The notes beneath the pieces were generated by a model. That model was not told the origin of the DNA, made no database searches, and worked only from the letters and a program-made list of their open reading frames with translations. A stretch of 64,000 nucleotides of DNA from Nonomuraea sp. PA05 (GTDB taxonomy: Bacteria > Actinomycetota > Actinomycetes > Streptosporangiales > Streptosporangiaceae), in contig NZ_VSEY01000007.1 in NCBI RefSeq assembly GCF_008086045.1, positions 62,001-126,000 on the forward strand, given 5' to 3'. Every line of letters begins with the position of its first letter. The first letter of the stretch is position 1. Positions 51,242 through 61,324 of this stretch are shown piece after piece. The translations under genes were made by a program, and so were the position numbers.

Positions 51242-51421
51242 ATGGATGCCATGCAAGTCCTCGCCCACCAGAGCGTGATGGGTCATCGGGGGTCGCTCGG
51301 AGCCGCCCTGCCGGGCGCGCCCAGGCAGCCGGAGCGGCCTGGGGCGAAGGTGCGGATGCGGCTGGCGTACTCGCTGCGGTGGACGGCCGACCGGCTGGAT
51401 CCGGCGTGCCGGGCCGTCTGA
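51242..51421 (+). CDS. 59-aa ORF under LacI-type operators, unknown function
   Basis: A 59-residue reading frame from the ATG at 51242, 5 bases after a perfect AAGGAGG. The product starts MDAMQVLAHQSVM, is Arg-rich and ends RLDPACRAV; no domain, signal peptide or membrane helix is recognised. It may be a small regulated protein, a leader peptide, or the remnant of a larger gene whose promoter survived. It is kept because the ribosome site and the promoter-operator array directly upstream are unusually good. The secreted-protein gene follows 54 bp later on the same strand. Confidence 0.6.
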   Translation: MDAMQVLAHQSVMGHRGSLGAALPGAPRQPERPGAKVRMRLAYSLRWTADRLDPACRAV

Positions 51422-51475
51422 TGCTGCACAATGTGAGCGATCGGTTACAGAATCGCGTGCGGTAGCGGGGGCTCG

Positions 51476-52069
51476 ATGAGCGTGGTCTGGATCGTCGCGA
51501 TGGCCGTCGGGGCGGGGCCGTGGGCGGCGGGGGCGAGCGGGGCAGGGGTCGGTGCGGCAGGACCGTGGGCGGCAGGGGCCAGTGCGGCAGGGCCGCGTGC
51601 GGTGGCGGACGTCGCGTTGAGCTGTGCCGTCGCCACGCCCGCCGCCCGGCCGCTGGTGTTCGAGCCCAAGGTCGGTCTCGCGCCACGGCGGGTCGAGGCG
51701 CGCGGGCACCTGGAGCTCACCGGCTGCACCTCGCCCGACGGGACGGCCACGCTCCTGCGCTCGGGGTGGGGCAGTGTGAAGGCCTCCGCCCAGGCGTCGT
51801 GCACCAGCGCCCGTGACGTGCGGGGCAGCGCCGTGATCACCTGGTTCGGGGTGAACGGGCGCCCTGTCGGCACCTCCCGGCTACGCGTCAGGGCCGATCG
51901 GCTCGTGGCCCAGCGCCCGGCCGACACGCTGCTGACCGGCACGGTGGCGGCGGGGTGGCTGGCCAAGGAGCGCGTCAGGGGCGGCATCACGCCCGCCACG
52001 GCCCTGCTCGGCTGCGCCACCCGGGGCATGGCCGCCCTTCCCGGGAGCGGCCGCATCGTGTTCGGCTGA
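51476..52069 (+). CDS. Predicted secreted protein, unknown function
   Basis: A 197-aa protein. It starts with a short hydrophobic stretch (SVVWIVAMAVGAGPWAAG) and Ala/Gly-rich repeats of GPWAAGAS, which fit a signal region with an internal duplication. The mature part has four Cys (VALSCAV, LTGCTSPDG, ASCTSARD, LLGCATRG) that may form two disulfides, and a beta-rich pattern. No family recognised. The ATG at 51476 lacks a strong ribosome site. It could be expressed from the LacI-controlled promoter upstream. Confidence 0.6.
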   Translation: MSVVWIVAMAVGAGPWAAGASGAGVGAAGPWAAGASAAGPRAVADVALSCAVATPAARPLVFEPKVGLAPRRVEARGHLELTGCTSPDGTATLLRSGWGSVKASAQASCTSARDVRGSAVITWFGVNGRPVGTSRLRVRADRLVAQRPADTLLTGTVAAGWLAKERVRGGITPATALLGCATRGMAALPGSGRIVFG

Positions 52070-52098
52070 CCGCGCCCGCCGGCCGGGCTCAAGACACA

Positions 52099-52150
52099 CC
52101 AGCCCGACACGCCAGTCCGACACGCCAGCCCGACACGCCAGCCCGACATG
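52099..52150. repeat. Tandem 13-bp repeat, four copies (CCAGCCCGACACG)
   Basis: Four adjacent copies start at 52099, 52112, 52125 and 52138 with one or no changes from CCAGCCCGACACG. The unit length shifts frame, so it is non-coding. Confidence 0.88.
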
Positions 52151-52247
52151 CCAGGCCGCTCCGCTACGTCGGCCCGATACGGCGAGACGGTGCGCTGGCC
52201 GTCAGCAGGTCGGGTGGCGGGCCGGCGCGGCCAGTGATCGAGCCGGT

Positions 52248-52400
52248 CAGCGGCCAATGAGCGAGCGGGGCAGCTGGCCAGTGAGCGGCCAATGAGCGAG
52301 CGGGACAGCTGACCAGTGAGCGGCCAATGAGCGAGCGGGGCAGCTGGCCAGTGAGCGGCCGGTGAGCGGGCGGGGCAGCGGGCCGGTGAGCGAGCGGCCC
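52248..52400. repeat. Tandem 35-bp repeat, about 4.5 copies
   Basis: The unit runs from CAGTGAGCGGCC to CGGGGCAGCTGGC. Full copies are at 52279-52313, 52314-52348 and 52349-52383, with partial copies from 52248 and 52384. Repeats are directly adjacent with no unique spacers. Confidence 0.88.
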
Positions 52401-52471
52401 AACTCGCGGCCAAGCGAGCGGGTCGGCAAGTGGGCCGGTCGGCGAGATAAGGGCAAGCGGGGCGGGTGGCG

Positions 52472-53317
52472 TCAGCCGAGGGAGATCTGCTCGCCCGCGT
52501 AGTCCAGCAGCTTCTCCGCCGTTGAGAAGCGCCGCTCGTTCCCGTCCCCGAGCAGCACGCCCACCACCTGGAGCCCGTTGCGCTCACCGGCGAACAACAA
52601 GCAGTACCCGGCCGCGTTCGTGTACCCGGTCTTCACCCCCAGCACCCCATCGGTCCTGGTCAGCAGCTTGTTCAGGTTCCGCCACGTGTGCGCCCTGTGC
52701 ACCGCCGTCTTGGCCACCTTGTGCGTCCTGGTGCCCACGACGGTCGTGAACGCGGTGCTCCGCAGCGCCGCCTGGGCCAGCCGGGCCTGGTCGACGGCCG
52801 TGGAGTAGCCGCCGTTGGCAGGGGTGGGCATGCCGTCGGCGTTGGTGTAGCGGGTGTCGGCGAGGCCGAGCTCGCGGGCCGCCCGGTTCATCTTGGCCAC
52901 GAAGGCCGTCTTGCCCGGCCCGTAGTGGCGGGCCAGGGCGTTGGCCGCGTCGGCGCCCGAGGGCAGCATGAGCGCGTACAGCAGGTCCCTGGTGGTGAAA
53001 CGCTCGCCCTTGCGCAGCCCCGCCGTGGCGGCGCCGTTCTTGGCGGCGTACTTGACGTCGGTCGAGGTGATCGTGACGGTGTCGCTCAGACTGCCTTCGC
53101 GGAGCACGACGTACGCCGTCATGATCTTGACCAGGCTGGCCACCGGCACCCGCTTCGTCTCCCGCTTGCCGAGGTGGACCGTTCCTGCCGAGTCGATGAC
53201 GTACGCCGCCTTGGCCCCCACGGTCGGCTCGTCCGCGGCCAGGGCGGGGGAGGAGACCCCCACGACCAAGGCGACCACGACAGAGCCCATCAAACGCCCA
53301 ATACGCATGCCCATCAT
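52472..53317 (-). CDS. D-alanyl-D-alanine carboxypeptidase (peptidase S11)
   Basis: A 281-aa exported low-molecular-weight penicillin-binding protein. The signal peptide (GSVVVALVVGVSSPALA) has a likely cut after ALA. Catalytic motifs: S61-L-V-K64 (SxxK), S120-G-A (SxN with Ala for Asn) and KTG in LGVKTGYTNAAG. It trims the terminal D-Ala of peptidoglycan stem peptides. The Asn-to-Ala change in the second motif is unusual. Start ATG at 53317 chosen just before the signal peptide; ATGs at 53314 and 53308 are alternatives, and the frame to 53437 adds only non-signal sequence. Confidence 0.9.
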   Translation of the reverse strand: MMGMRIGRLMGSVVVALVVGVSSPALAADEPTVGAKAAYVIDSAGTVHLGKRETKRVPVASLVKIMTAYVVLREGSLSDTVTITSTDVKYAAKNGAATAGLRKGERFTTRDLLYALMLPSGADAANALARHYGPGKTAFVAKMNRAARELGLADTRYTNADGMPTPANGGYSTAVDQARLAQAALRSTAFTTVVGTRTHKVAKTAVHRAHTWRNLNKLLTRTDGVLGVKTGYTNAAGYCLLFAGERNGLQVVGVLLGDGNERRFSTAEKLLDYAGEQISLG

Positions 53318-53417
53318 GTTGACAGAGACGGACGCGCCGTTTGCCTGACTCGCCCACGTGGCGGCATCAGATGGGGGTAAATCATTGATAGATCCGATAT
53401 GGCGGGGGGCGGCGGCC

Positions 53418-53624
53418 ATGGCAGGAAGATTCATCATCAGTGAGGACGGTCAGGGTGGCTACCGTTTCGCGTTGGTCGCGAATAATGGGCAGACGCTGGC
53501 GGTCGGTGAGGGGTTTCCGAACAAGGTGGCCTGTGTGAACGGCATCGAGACCGTGCGCAGGAACGCCGCCGACGCCCCCATCGACGACCAGAGCGGCGCG
53601 GGGGCCATCGTGGAGACGGGCTGA
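53418..53624 (+). CDS. YegP-like DUF1508 protein
   Basis: A 68-aa protein with one DUF1508 repeat: RFIISEDGQGGYRFALVANN, then LAVGEGFPNKVACVNGIETV. E. coli YegP has two such repeats. Fold known as small alpha/beta; the role is unknown. The start ATG at 53418 follows a G-rich GGGGGGCGG ribosome-site-like run; the frame opens upstream at 53358 but lacks homologous sequence. Confidence 0.88.
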   Translation: MAGRFIISEDGQGGYRFALVANNGQTLAVGEGFPNKVACVNGIETVRRNAADAPIDDQSGAGAIVETG

Positions 53625-53672
53625 GGGCGCCAGGGTCAGAGGCCGGGCGCGTCCAGTAAAGGGGCTGAGCGC

Positions 53673-53703
53673 GAACTGGTCGGGGGCTGGGTGTGAACCG
53701 GTC
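53673..53703. promoter_or_regulatory. Direct repeat GAACYGGTC, 22 bp apart, upstream of the VOC-UvrA-like operon
   Basis: GAACTGGTC at 53673-53681 and GAACCGGTC at 53695-53703 lie on the same face of the helix (two turns). Downstream is TAACCT, a TANNNT-type -10 candidate. A regulator-binding site for the resistance-type operon is plausible. Confidence 0.4.
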
Positions 53704-53809
53704 AGGAATCGAGAAGCGCTCACTACCGCGCCCCGCCTAACCTGCGGATATGCCGTCAATCCGACGGCGCACACCGGGTCGGACGACCCATGAACCGCAG
53801 GAGAAGACC

Positions 53810-54166
53810 ATGGCGGACTCTGCCACCCAGGGCATCAAGACCGTGCTGCACCCCGTGTCCGACATCACGGCGGCCAAGGCGGTGTACACCGCCCTCCTCG
53901 GCTTCCCGCCCCAGACCGATGAGTCCTACTATGTCGGATTCGAGGCTGAGGGTCAGCACATCGGGCTGGTCCCGGGCGGCGCGGACCAGGGCATGACGGG
54001 GCCGGTGGCGTACTGGCAGGTGGAGGACATCGAGGCGAAGCTGGCCGAGGTCACCGCCGCCGGCGGCACGGTCAAGGACAAGCCGCGGAACGTGGGCGGT
54101 GGCCGCCTGGTGGCCACCTTCACCGACCCCGACGGCAACGTCCTCGGCGTGCTCCAGGACAGCTGA
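53810..54166 (+). CDS. VOC-superfamily (glyoxalase/bleomycin-resistance-like) protein
   Basis: A 118-aa single vicinal-oxygen-chelate domain. VLHPVSDITAAKAVYTALLGF, YVGFEAEGQHIGLV, and ATFTDPDGNVLGVLQ with the C-terminal acidic pattern are typical. Members bind drugs or act as metal-dependent enzymes. ATG at 53810 has CAGGAG upstream. It precedes a UvrA-like ABC protein by 62 bp, with a GCCCCGCC/GGCGGGC hairpin between them. The pair resembles known drug-binding or DNA-drug tolerance operons (inference). Confidence 0.9.
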   Translation: MADSATQGIKTVLHPVSDITAAKAVYTALLGFPPQTDESYYVGFEAEGQHIGLVPGGADQGMTGPVAYWQVEDIEAKLAEVTAAGGTVKDKPRNVGGGRLVATFTDPDGNVLGVLQDS

Positions 54167-54228
54167 GCACCGACGGAGACCGTGAAGGCGGCCCCGCCCC
54201 ACAGGCGGGCCTGACGGATGGAGAGACG

Positions 54229-56622
<2,394 letters not shown>

Positions 56623-56641
56623 CCGGGTAGAAGGCGCGCCG

Positions 56642-57172
56642 TCAGGAGGCCAGGGCCTGGTCCTCGGCGGCGCGCCGCCGCTTCTGCCTGCGCCGGTAGA
56701 TGAACCAGGCGGCGCCGCCGACCACCACCACGGCCACGATCGCCGCCGTGACGGGCGACCGCCTGGCCAGCTCCATCCAGCCGAACACGGCCGCCGTGCC
56801 GCCGAACCACCACAGCGGCGCCCACGTCAGGCAGCCGAGCGCGCTGGCGACCACGTACCAGGGGTAGGACACGCGCAGCGCCCCCGCCACCCACGGCAGC
56901 GTGTGCCGCAGCATGGGCACCCAGAAGCAGCCGTAGACGGCCAGCGCGCCCCACCGCTCGACGACGTGCTCGATCTTCTGGATGCGCTCGCGGCCGACCT
57001 TGACGCCGATGCGGGAGTCGTACAGCTTCTCGCCGAGTTTGCGGCCGACCCAGTAGTAGACCTGGAACGCTCCGAACAGCGCCAGGATCAGGACGGCTCC
57101 GACGAGCCAGTACGGCAGCCCCAGCCAGAACGGCTCGCTCGGCGCGGGGACGGCGCTGACCACGTGCCTCAT
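56642..57172 (-). CDS. DedA/VTT-type membrane protein, short form
   Basis: A 176-aa protein with about four hydrophobic segments. LFGAFQVYYWVGRKLGEKL matches the DedA YWxGRxxG block, and GCFWVPMLRHTLPWVAGALR the RxxxP-G motif of the VTT domain. The usual first hydrophobic hairpin is missing: the frame upstream of the ATG hits a TAA within ten codons, so the short form is real. The C-terminus has one more helix and a basic RRRQKRRR run. DedA proteins are linked to lipid-carrier recycling and membrane homeostasis. An iron-box-like sequence lies 28 bp upstream. Confidence 0.85.
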   Translation of the reverse strand: MRHVVSAVPAPSEPFWLGLPYWLVGAVLILALFGAFQVYYWVGRKLGEKLYDSRIGVKVGRERIQKIEHVVERWGALAVYGCFWVPMLRHTLPWVAGALRVSYPWYVVASALGCLTWAPLWWFGGTAAVFGWMELARRSPVTAAIVAVVVVGGAAWFIYRRRQKRRRAAEDQALAS

Positions 57173-57199
57173 GTCCGGCCCACCACCCCTCCACAGACC

Positions 57200-57218
57200 T
57201 TAGGCCAGGCTTACCTTA
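57200..57218 (-). promoter_or_regulatory. DtxR/IdeR/DmdR-type iron-box-like site upstream of the DedA gene
   Basis: TTAGGCCAGGCTTACCTTA matches 15 of 19 positions of the consensus TTAGGTTAGSCTAACCTAA. It overlaps two TAAGGT hexamers on the minus strand that could serve as -10 boxes, the normal position for iron-dependent repression. Confidence 0.55.
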
Positions 57219-57366
57219 CCCTTCGAGTGCAGGCGAAAGCCACACCGGAGCGTGCAAGCGAAGCCCGCATCCGGCCTGCAAGCCCGCCGCAAAAGGTGCA
57301 ACCGGCCGACAACCAGCACTCAACCACCCGCCCTCACTCTAGGGGTGAGCCAAAGGGGTGTTGAAG

Positions 57367-57876
57367 ATGTCGACGAAGAGCGCAGCCGTCCTGACCAGCG
57401 GGACCGCGAACGCCGCCAGACTGTTCGTGGCGGCCCTCGCCTTCACCAGCGCGTACGTCGGCTTCTCCGCCTACAGTAACGCCAGCTCGGCGACGGAGCC
57501 CGCAGCCCAGGTCATCCTGTCGGCCCGCGAGTTGCCCGTCACCGCCCCCGCCGAGGAGATCGCCACGGCGGGCAAGGTGACCGTGGCCGTGCTGACCGAC
57601 GGCGGCCCCGGCTGCACCAAGTCCTACGTCGCCCGCAGCCGCGTGGTCAGCCCCGACCCGTCAGGCGCCGCCTTCTACAGCTGGAGACTGCTCCGCTGGA
57701 GCCCGTCGGCCAAGGTGTGGCGCACGTACCTGGCCGAGCACGACGGCTTCGCCGCCCCCGAGCGGACGGTCGAGTGGCGCCCCCAGGTCACCGGCAACCC
57801 GGGATGGTACCGGGTCGAGCTGGAGGTCGAGGGCGCCGAGACGGTCAGGAGCGACCGTTTCCAAGCGAGCTGCTGA
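57367..57876 (+). CDS. Exported protein, unknown function
   Basis: A 169-aa protein. Residues about 15-40 (ARLFVAALAFTSAYVGFSAYS) form a signal peptide or anchor. The mature part is beta-rich with Trp/Tyr-rich GAAFYSWRLLRWSPSAKVW and WYRVELEVEG motifs and two Cys (GPGCTK, QASC) that could form one disulfide. No family recognised. ATG at 57367 has AAAGGGGTG upstream. The last 32 bp overlap the 3' end of the convergent SARP gene. Confidence 0.68.
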   Translation: MSTKSAAVLTSGTANAARLFVAALAFTSAYVGFSAYSNASSATEPAAQVILSARELPVTAPAEEIATAGKVTVAVLTDGGPGCTKSYVARSRVVSPDPSGAAFYSWRLLRWSPSAKVWRTYLAEHDGFAAPERTVEWRPQVTGNPGWYRVELEVEGAETVRSDRFQASC

Positions 57877-60800
57877 CCGACTGGCGCGCCGCCTCCACCC
57901 AGCGCGGCACGCCCACCCGCTCGGCCACCTCCAGCGCCTTCTCGTAGTGCTCGCGCGCCGCCTCCGGCTGCCCGAGGCGGATGGCCAGGTCGCCGAGCGT
58001 CAGCGCCACCGGCCACAACGCCACCACGCCGGTGCCCGCGCCCGCCACCCGGTCGGAGAACGGCTTGAGCTTGTCGTAGCAGTCGACCATCCGCTCCCGG
58101 TCGTCGAGCAGCATCCCGGCCAGCGCCCGCCAGGTCATCGCCAGCTCGTACAGGAAGTCCGGCCGCACCGGCGGCCGGGTCGCGGCCACCGCCTTGGCGT
58201 CCTTCTGGTGCCCGGCCGAGGCCAGGGCCAGCGCGTACGCGTCGAGCGTCCACTTGGCGCCCCGCGAGTGCGCGTCGGCCAGCAGGTCGACCATCTCGGC
58301 CGCCCGCCCGGCCACCAGGTGCAGGCAGAACCTGGTGATCAGCGGCAGATCCTGGCGGCCCTCCAGCATGCCGACCCGCGCGGTCATCCTGGCCGCGTCG
58401 GCGTAGGCCCGCTCCGCGCCCTCGTAGTCGCCGGCGATCATCAGCCGCTGGCCGGAGTACCAGACGACGACCGCGGCGGGCGCCGACAGGTCGTACTGCT
58501 TGGCGAGGCGGTCGGCCGCCGCCGCGTGCTCGTCGGCCGCACTGAACTCGCCGCGCGCCGCCGCGCACTCCATCAGCACCAGGTGGGCCAGCGCCTGCGT
58601 GGCCATCTGCCCGGAGAGCTGGGCGACCTCCAGCAGCTCCCTGCCGATGCTCTCGCGGGTGTCGACGGCCGGGATGTCGTACGACTGCCGCAGCCGCCCG
58701 CTCAGCGCCGTCGCGATCAGCGCGGCGTCACCGCTCTGCCGGGCCAGCTCCAGCGCCTCCAGCGACGCCTGCCTGCCCCGCTCGGGCGAGGAGGAGCCCT
58801 CCAGCTCCAGCGCCAGCGTGGTGAGCAGGCTGGCCCGCAGCCGCTGCTCGCCCGCCGGCAGCTCCATGAGCGCCTTCTCGGTGACGTCCACGATCTCCCA
58901 CGCGGTGCGGGTGAAGTCGCGCGCCATGCCCTTGTGCGGCACGGCCAGCGACGCCGCCACCTTCGCGGTGATCTCCAGGTCGCCCAGCGGCAGCGCGGCG
59001 TCCATCGCCTGGCGCCGCAGCAGCCGGGCCGCGTGCATGTCGCCGCACAGGGCCAGCGCCCTGATCTGGCGCAGCATGAGCCGCAGCCGCTCCTTGGCCC
59101 GCTCGGGCCGCTGCTCGCCGCTCTGGTCGTCGCCGCGCGAGCGGTCGAACGCGGCGATGGCCTGCTCCCACAGCGTGGCCGCCTCGCGGTGCGCGAAGCG
59201 CCGCTCGGCCTGCTCGGCCGCCAGGCCCGCGTAGTGGACGGCCTTCTCGGCGGCGTCGGCCAGGTAGTAGTGGTGGGCCAGCGCCGCCACGTCGGACGGC
59301 GCACGCTGCTCGATGACCGAGGCCACGGCGGCGTGCAGCCGGGTGCGGCGCAGCCGGGAGGCGTCGGAGTAGATGGTGTCGCGCACCAGGTCGTGGTCGA
59401 AGCGCAGCAGCCCGGGGCCGGGCTCGGTGACCAGGCCCGCCAGCAGCGCCGCCTCGACGGCCTCGATCACCGACTCCTCGTCGACGGCCACCGCGACCAG
59501 CACGTCGAGGTCGACGTCGCGGCCGATCACCGCGGCCTGCAGCAGGATCTGCTGCGCGCCCGCGGGCAGCCGCGAGATGCGCCGCCGCAGCACGTCGCGC
59601 ACCCCTGAGGGCACCTGGGAGAGCACCTCGGTGGCGCTGGCCCGGTCGGCCGCGCCCTCGGCGTCGAGCAGGCGCACGGTCTCGCGGACGAAGAACGGGT
59701 TGCCGCCCGTGCGCTCGACGATCGACTCGACCGCGTCGTCGTCGATGTCGCGTACGCAGGTGGCCTTGACCAGCTCGGCCACGGCCTTCGGGTCGAGCCC
59801 CGACAGGCCCACCCGCACAGGGCCCAGCCTGGCCAGGGAGGCCAGCACGTCGGACTGGCGGTCGTCGAGCTCGCTCTCCCTGCACGTGACCACGAGCAGC
59901 ACCCGGCTGGTCGCCAGCAGGCTGGGCAGCGCGCGCAGCAGGGCGAGCGTCTGGTCGTCGGCCCAGTGCAGGTCTTCCAGGGTCAGCAGGACGGGGCCGC
60001 GCCGCGCCACGCCCGCCAGGTAGCCGCCGACGGCGCGGTGCAGCCGGAAGCCGCCGGACGCCTCGTCCTCGTCGGGGTCGGGGGCGGCGTCGTCCAGCAG
60101 CGGCGCGAGGAGCTGAGCGTACTCGCCCGCGCCCGTCATGCCGATGAGCGTGCGCAGGATCTCCACCCAGGCCCAGCCGGGCGGGGTGGCGCTGGAGTCG
60201 GGGCAGGCGCCTGAGGCGGTGGTCCAGCCGTCGGCGCCCAGCCTGCTTTCGAGCTGGCGCAGCAGCGTGGTCTTGCCCGCGCCCGCGACGCCGGTCACGA
60301 CTGCGACCTGGAACCGGCCGGTGCGCGACGCGGACGTGGTGAGCCTGGTCAGCTCGGCGTCGCGGCCGACGAACGGCTCGGGCTCCAGCGGCGGCGGCTC
60401 GATGGGCGCGGCGGGGCGCGGCGGCCAGGTGTCGCTGACCGGCGCGGGGGAGCGCTGCGCCCGCGCGGGCGGGGGCGCCAGCTCCAGCTCGGGCGCCTGG
60501 GCCAGGATGTCGGACTCCAGCTTGCGCAGCGCGGGGCCGGGGTCGATGCCGAGCTCGTCGGCCAGGATGTTCCTGGCGCGGCGCAGCGCGGCCAGCGCGT
60601 CGCCCTGCCGGCCGCAGCGGTAGAGGCCCAGCGCCAGCAGCCGCCAGCCCTCCTCGCGCAGCGGGTGCTCGGTGGTGAGCGCCTCCAGGTCGGGCACGGT
60701 CTCGGCGTGCAGGCCGAGCCGCAGCCCCGTGTCCGCGTGCCGCTCGCGGGACACCAGGCGCAGCTCGGTCAGCCGGTTGACCTCGGCCTCGGCCCACGCC

Positions 60801-61246
60801 TGGTCGGCGAAGTCGGAGTAGGGGGTGCCGCGCCACAGCCCGAGCGCCTTCTCCAGGCGGTCGCGGGCGGACTGCGGGTCGCCCTCTTCGAGGTGCTCGC
60901 CCGCCGCGCGGACGAGCTGCTCGAAGCGCAGCGCGTCGACCTGGTCGGGGGCCACGCGCAGGGCGTAGCCGGACGCGACCGTCACCAGCAGCCTGTTGGG
61001 CCCGCCGCGTGGGCGGCCGGGCTCCAGCACCCGGCGCAGCCGCGAGATGTAGACCTGGAGCCCCGACTGCGCGCCCTTGGCCGCGTCGTCGTCCCACAGA
61101 TCGTAAAGAAGGGTGTCAACCGGAACGACCTGACCTCTGGCCACGAGAAGTCGGGCGAGGACGGCCCGCTGCCGCAACCCGCCGAGGTCGAGTTCGTCGT
61201 CGTGTTCGTACGCCTCGACTGGCCCCAGAACTCGGAACGCCACCAT
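57845..61246 (-). CDS. SARP/AfsR-type regulator with BTAD and AAA ATPase domains
   Basis: An 1133-aa regulator. Residues 1-95: OmpR-type winged helix (VAFRVLGPVEAY, LRQRAVLARLLVARGQVV, YISRLRRVLEP). Residues 100-250: bacterial transcriptional activation domain. Then a P-loop ATPase near residue 320 (VTGVAGAGKTTLLRQLE), Walker B-like LLTLEDLHWADD, and a helical, TPR-like C-terminal half. Large SARPs integrate ATP-dependent signals and often switch on antibiotic clusters, but no cluster is adjacent. ATG at 61246 chosen because it begins the usual VAFRVLGP motif and follows TAGCGT by 10 bases; a GTG at 61258 is the alternative. Confidence 0.92.
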   Translation of the reverse strand: MVAFRVLGPVEAYEHDDELDLGGLRQRAVLARLLVARGQVVPVDTLLYDLWDDDAAKGAQSGLQVYISRLRRVLEPGRPRGGPNRLLVTVASGYALRVAPDQVDALRFEQLVRAAGEHLEEGDPQSARDRLEKALGLWRGTPYSDFADQAWAEAEVNRLTELRLVSRERHADTGLRLGLHAETVPDLEALTTEHPLREEGWRLLALGLYRCGRQGDALAALRRARNILADELGIDPGPALRKLESDILAQAPELELAPPPARAQRSPAPVSDTWPPRPAAPIEPPPLEPEPFVGRDAELTRLTTSASRTGRFQVAVVTGVAGAGKTTLLRQLESRLGADGWTTASGACPDSSATPPGWAWVEILRTLIGMTGAGEYAQLLAPLLDDAAPDPDEDEASGGFRLHRAVGGYLAGVARRGPVLLTLEDLHWADDQTLALLRALPSLLATSRVLLVVTCRESELDDRQSDVLASLARLGPVRVGLSGLDPKAVAELVKATCVRDIDDDAVESIVERTGGNPFFVRETVRLLDAEGAADRASATEVLSQVPSGVRDVLRRRISRLPAGAQQILLQAAVIGRDVDLDVLVAVAVDEESVIEAVEAALLAGLVTEPGPGLLRFDHDLVRDTIYSDASRLRRTRLHAAVASVIEQRAPSDVAALAHHYYLADAAEKAVHYAGLAAEQAERRFAHREAATLWEQAIAAFDRSRGDDQSGEQRPERAKERLRLMLRQIRALALCGDMHAARLLRRQAMDAALPLGDLEITAKVAASLAVPHKGMARDFTRTAWEIVDVTEKALMELPAGEQRLRASLLTTLALELEGSSSPERGRQASLEALELARQSGDAALIATALSGRLRQSYDIPAVDTRESIGRELLEVAQLSGQMATQALAHLVLMECAAARGEFSAADEHAAAADRLAKQYDLSAPAAVVVWYSGQRLMIAGDYEGAERAYADAARMTARVGMLEGRQDLPLITRFCLHLVAGRAAEMVDLLADAHSRGAKWTLDAYALALASAGHQKDAKAVAATRPPVRPDFLYELAMTWRALAGMLLDDRERMVDCYDKLKPFSDRVAGAGTGVVALWPVALTLGDLAIRLGQPEAAREHYEKALEVAERVGVPRWVEAARQSVSSSLGNGRS

Positions 61247-61324
61247 GTCAGCCGCCACGCTATGCGGGCCTGCGAATCACGCACAAGGCCCGTGGTCGAT
61301 TAGCACGCGATGGGTTTGGGATTG

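Larger units (their letters stand above)
52070..52471. other. 402-bp convergent intergenic region filled with tandem repeats
   Basis: Lies between the stops of the secreted-protein gene and the convergent D,D-carboxypeptidase gene. It holds the 13-bp and 35-bp repeat arrays listed separately; no ribosome site or plausible protein was found, and neither unit length is a multiple of three. Confidence 0.7.

Noticed and set aside
52248..52400. Possible CRISPR array
   Set aside because: The 35-bp units are directly adjacent with no unique spacers and no cas genes are present.
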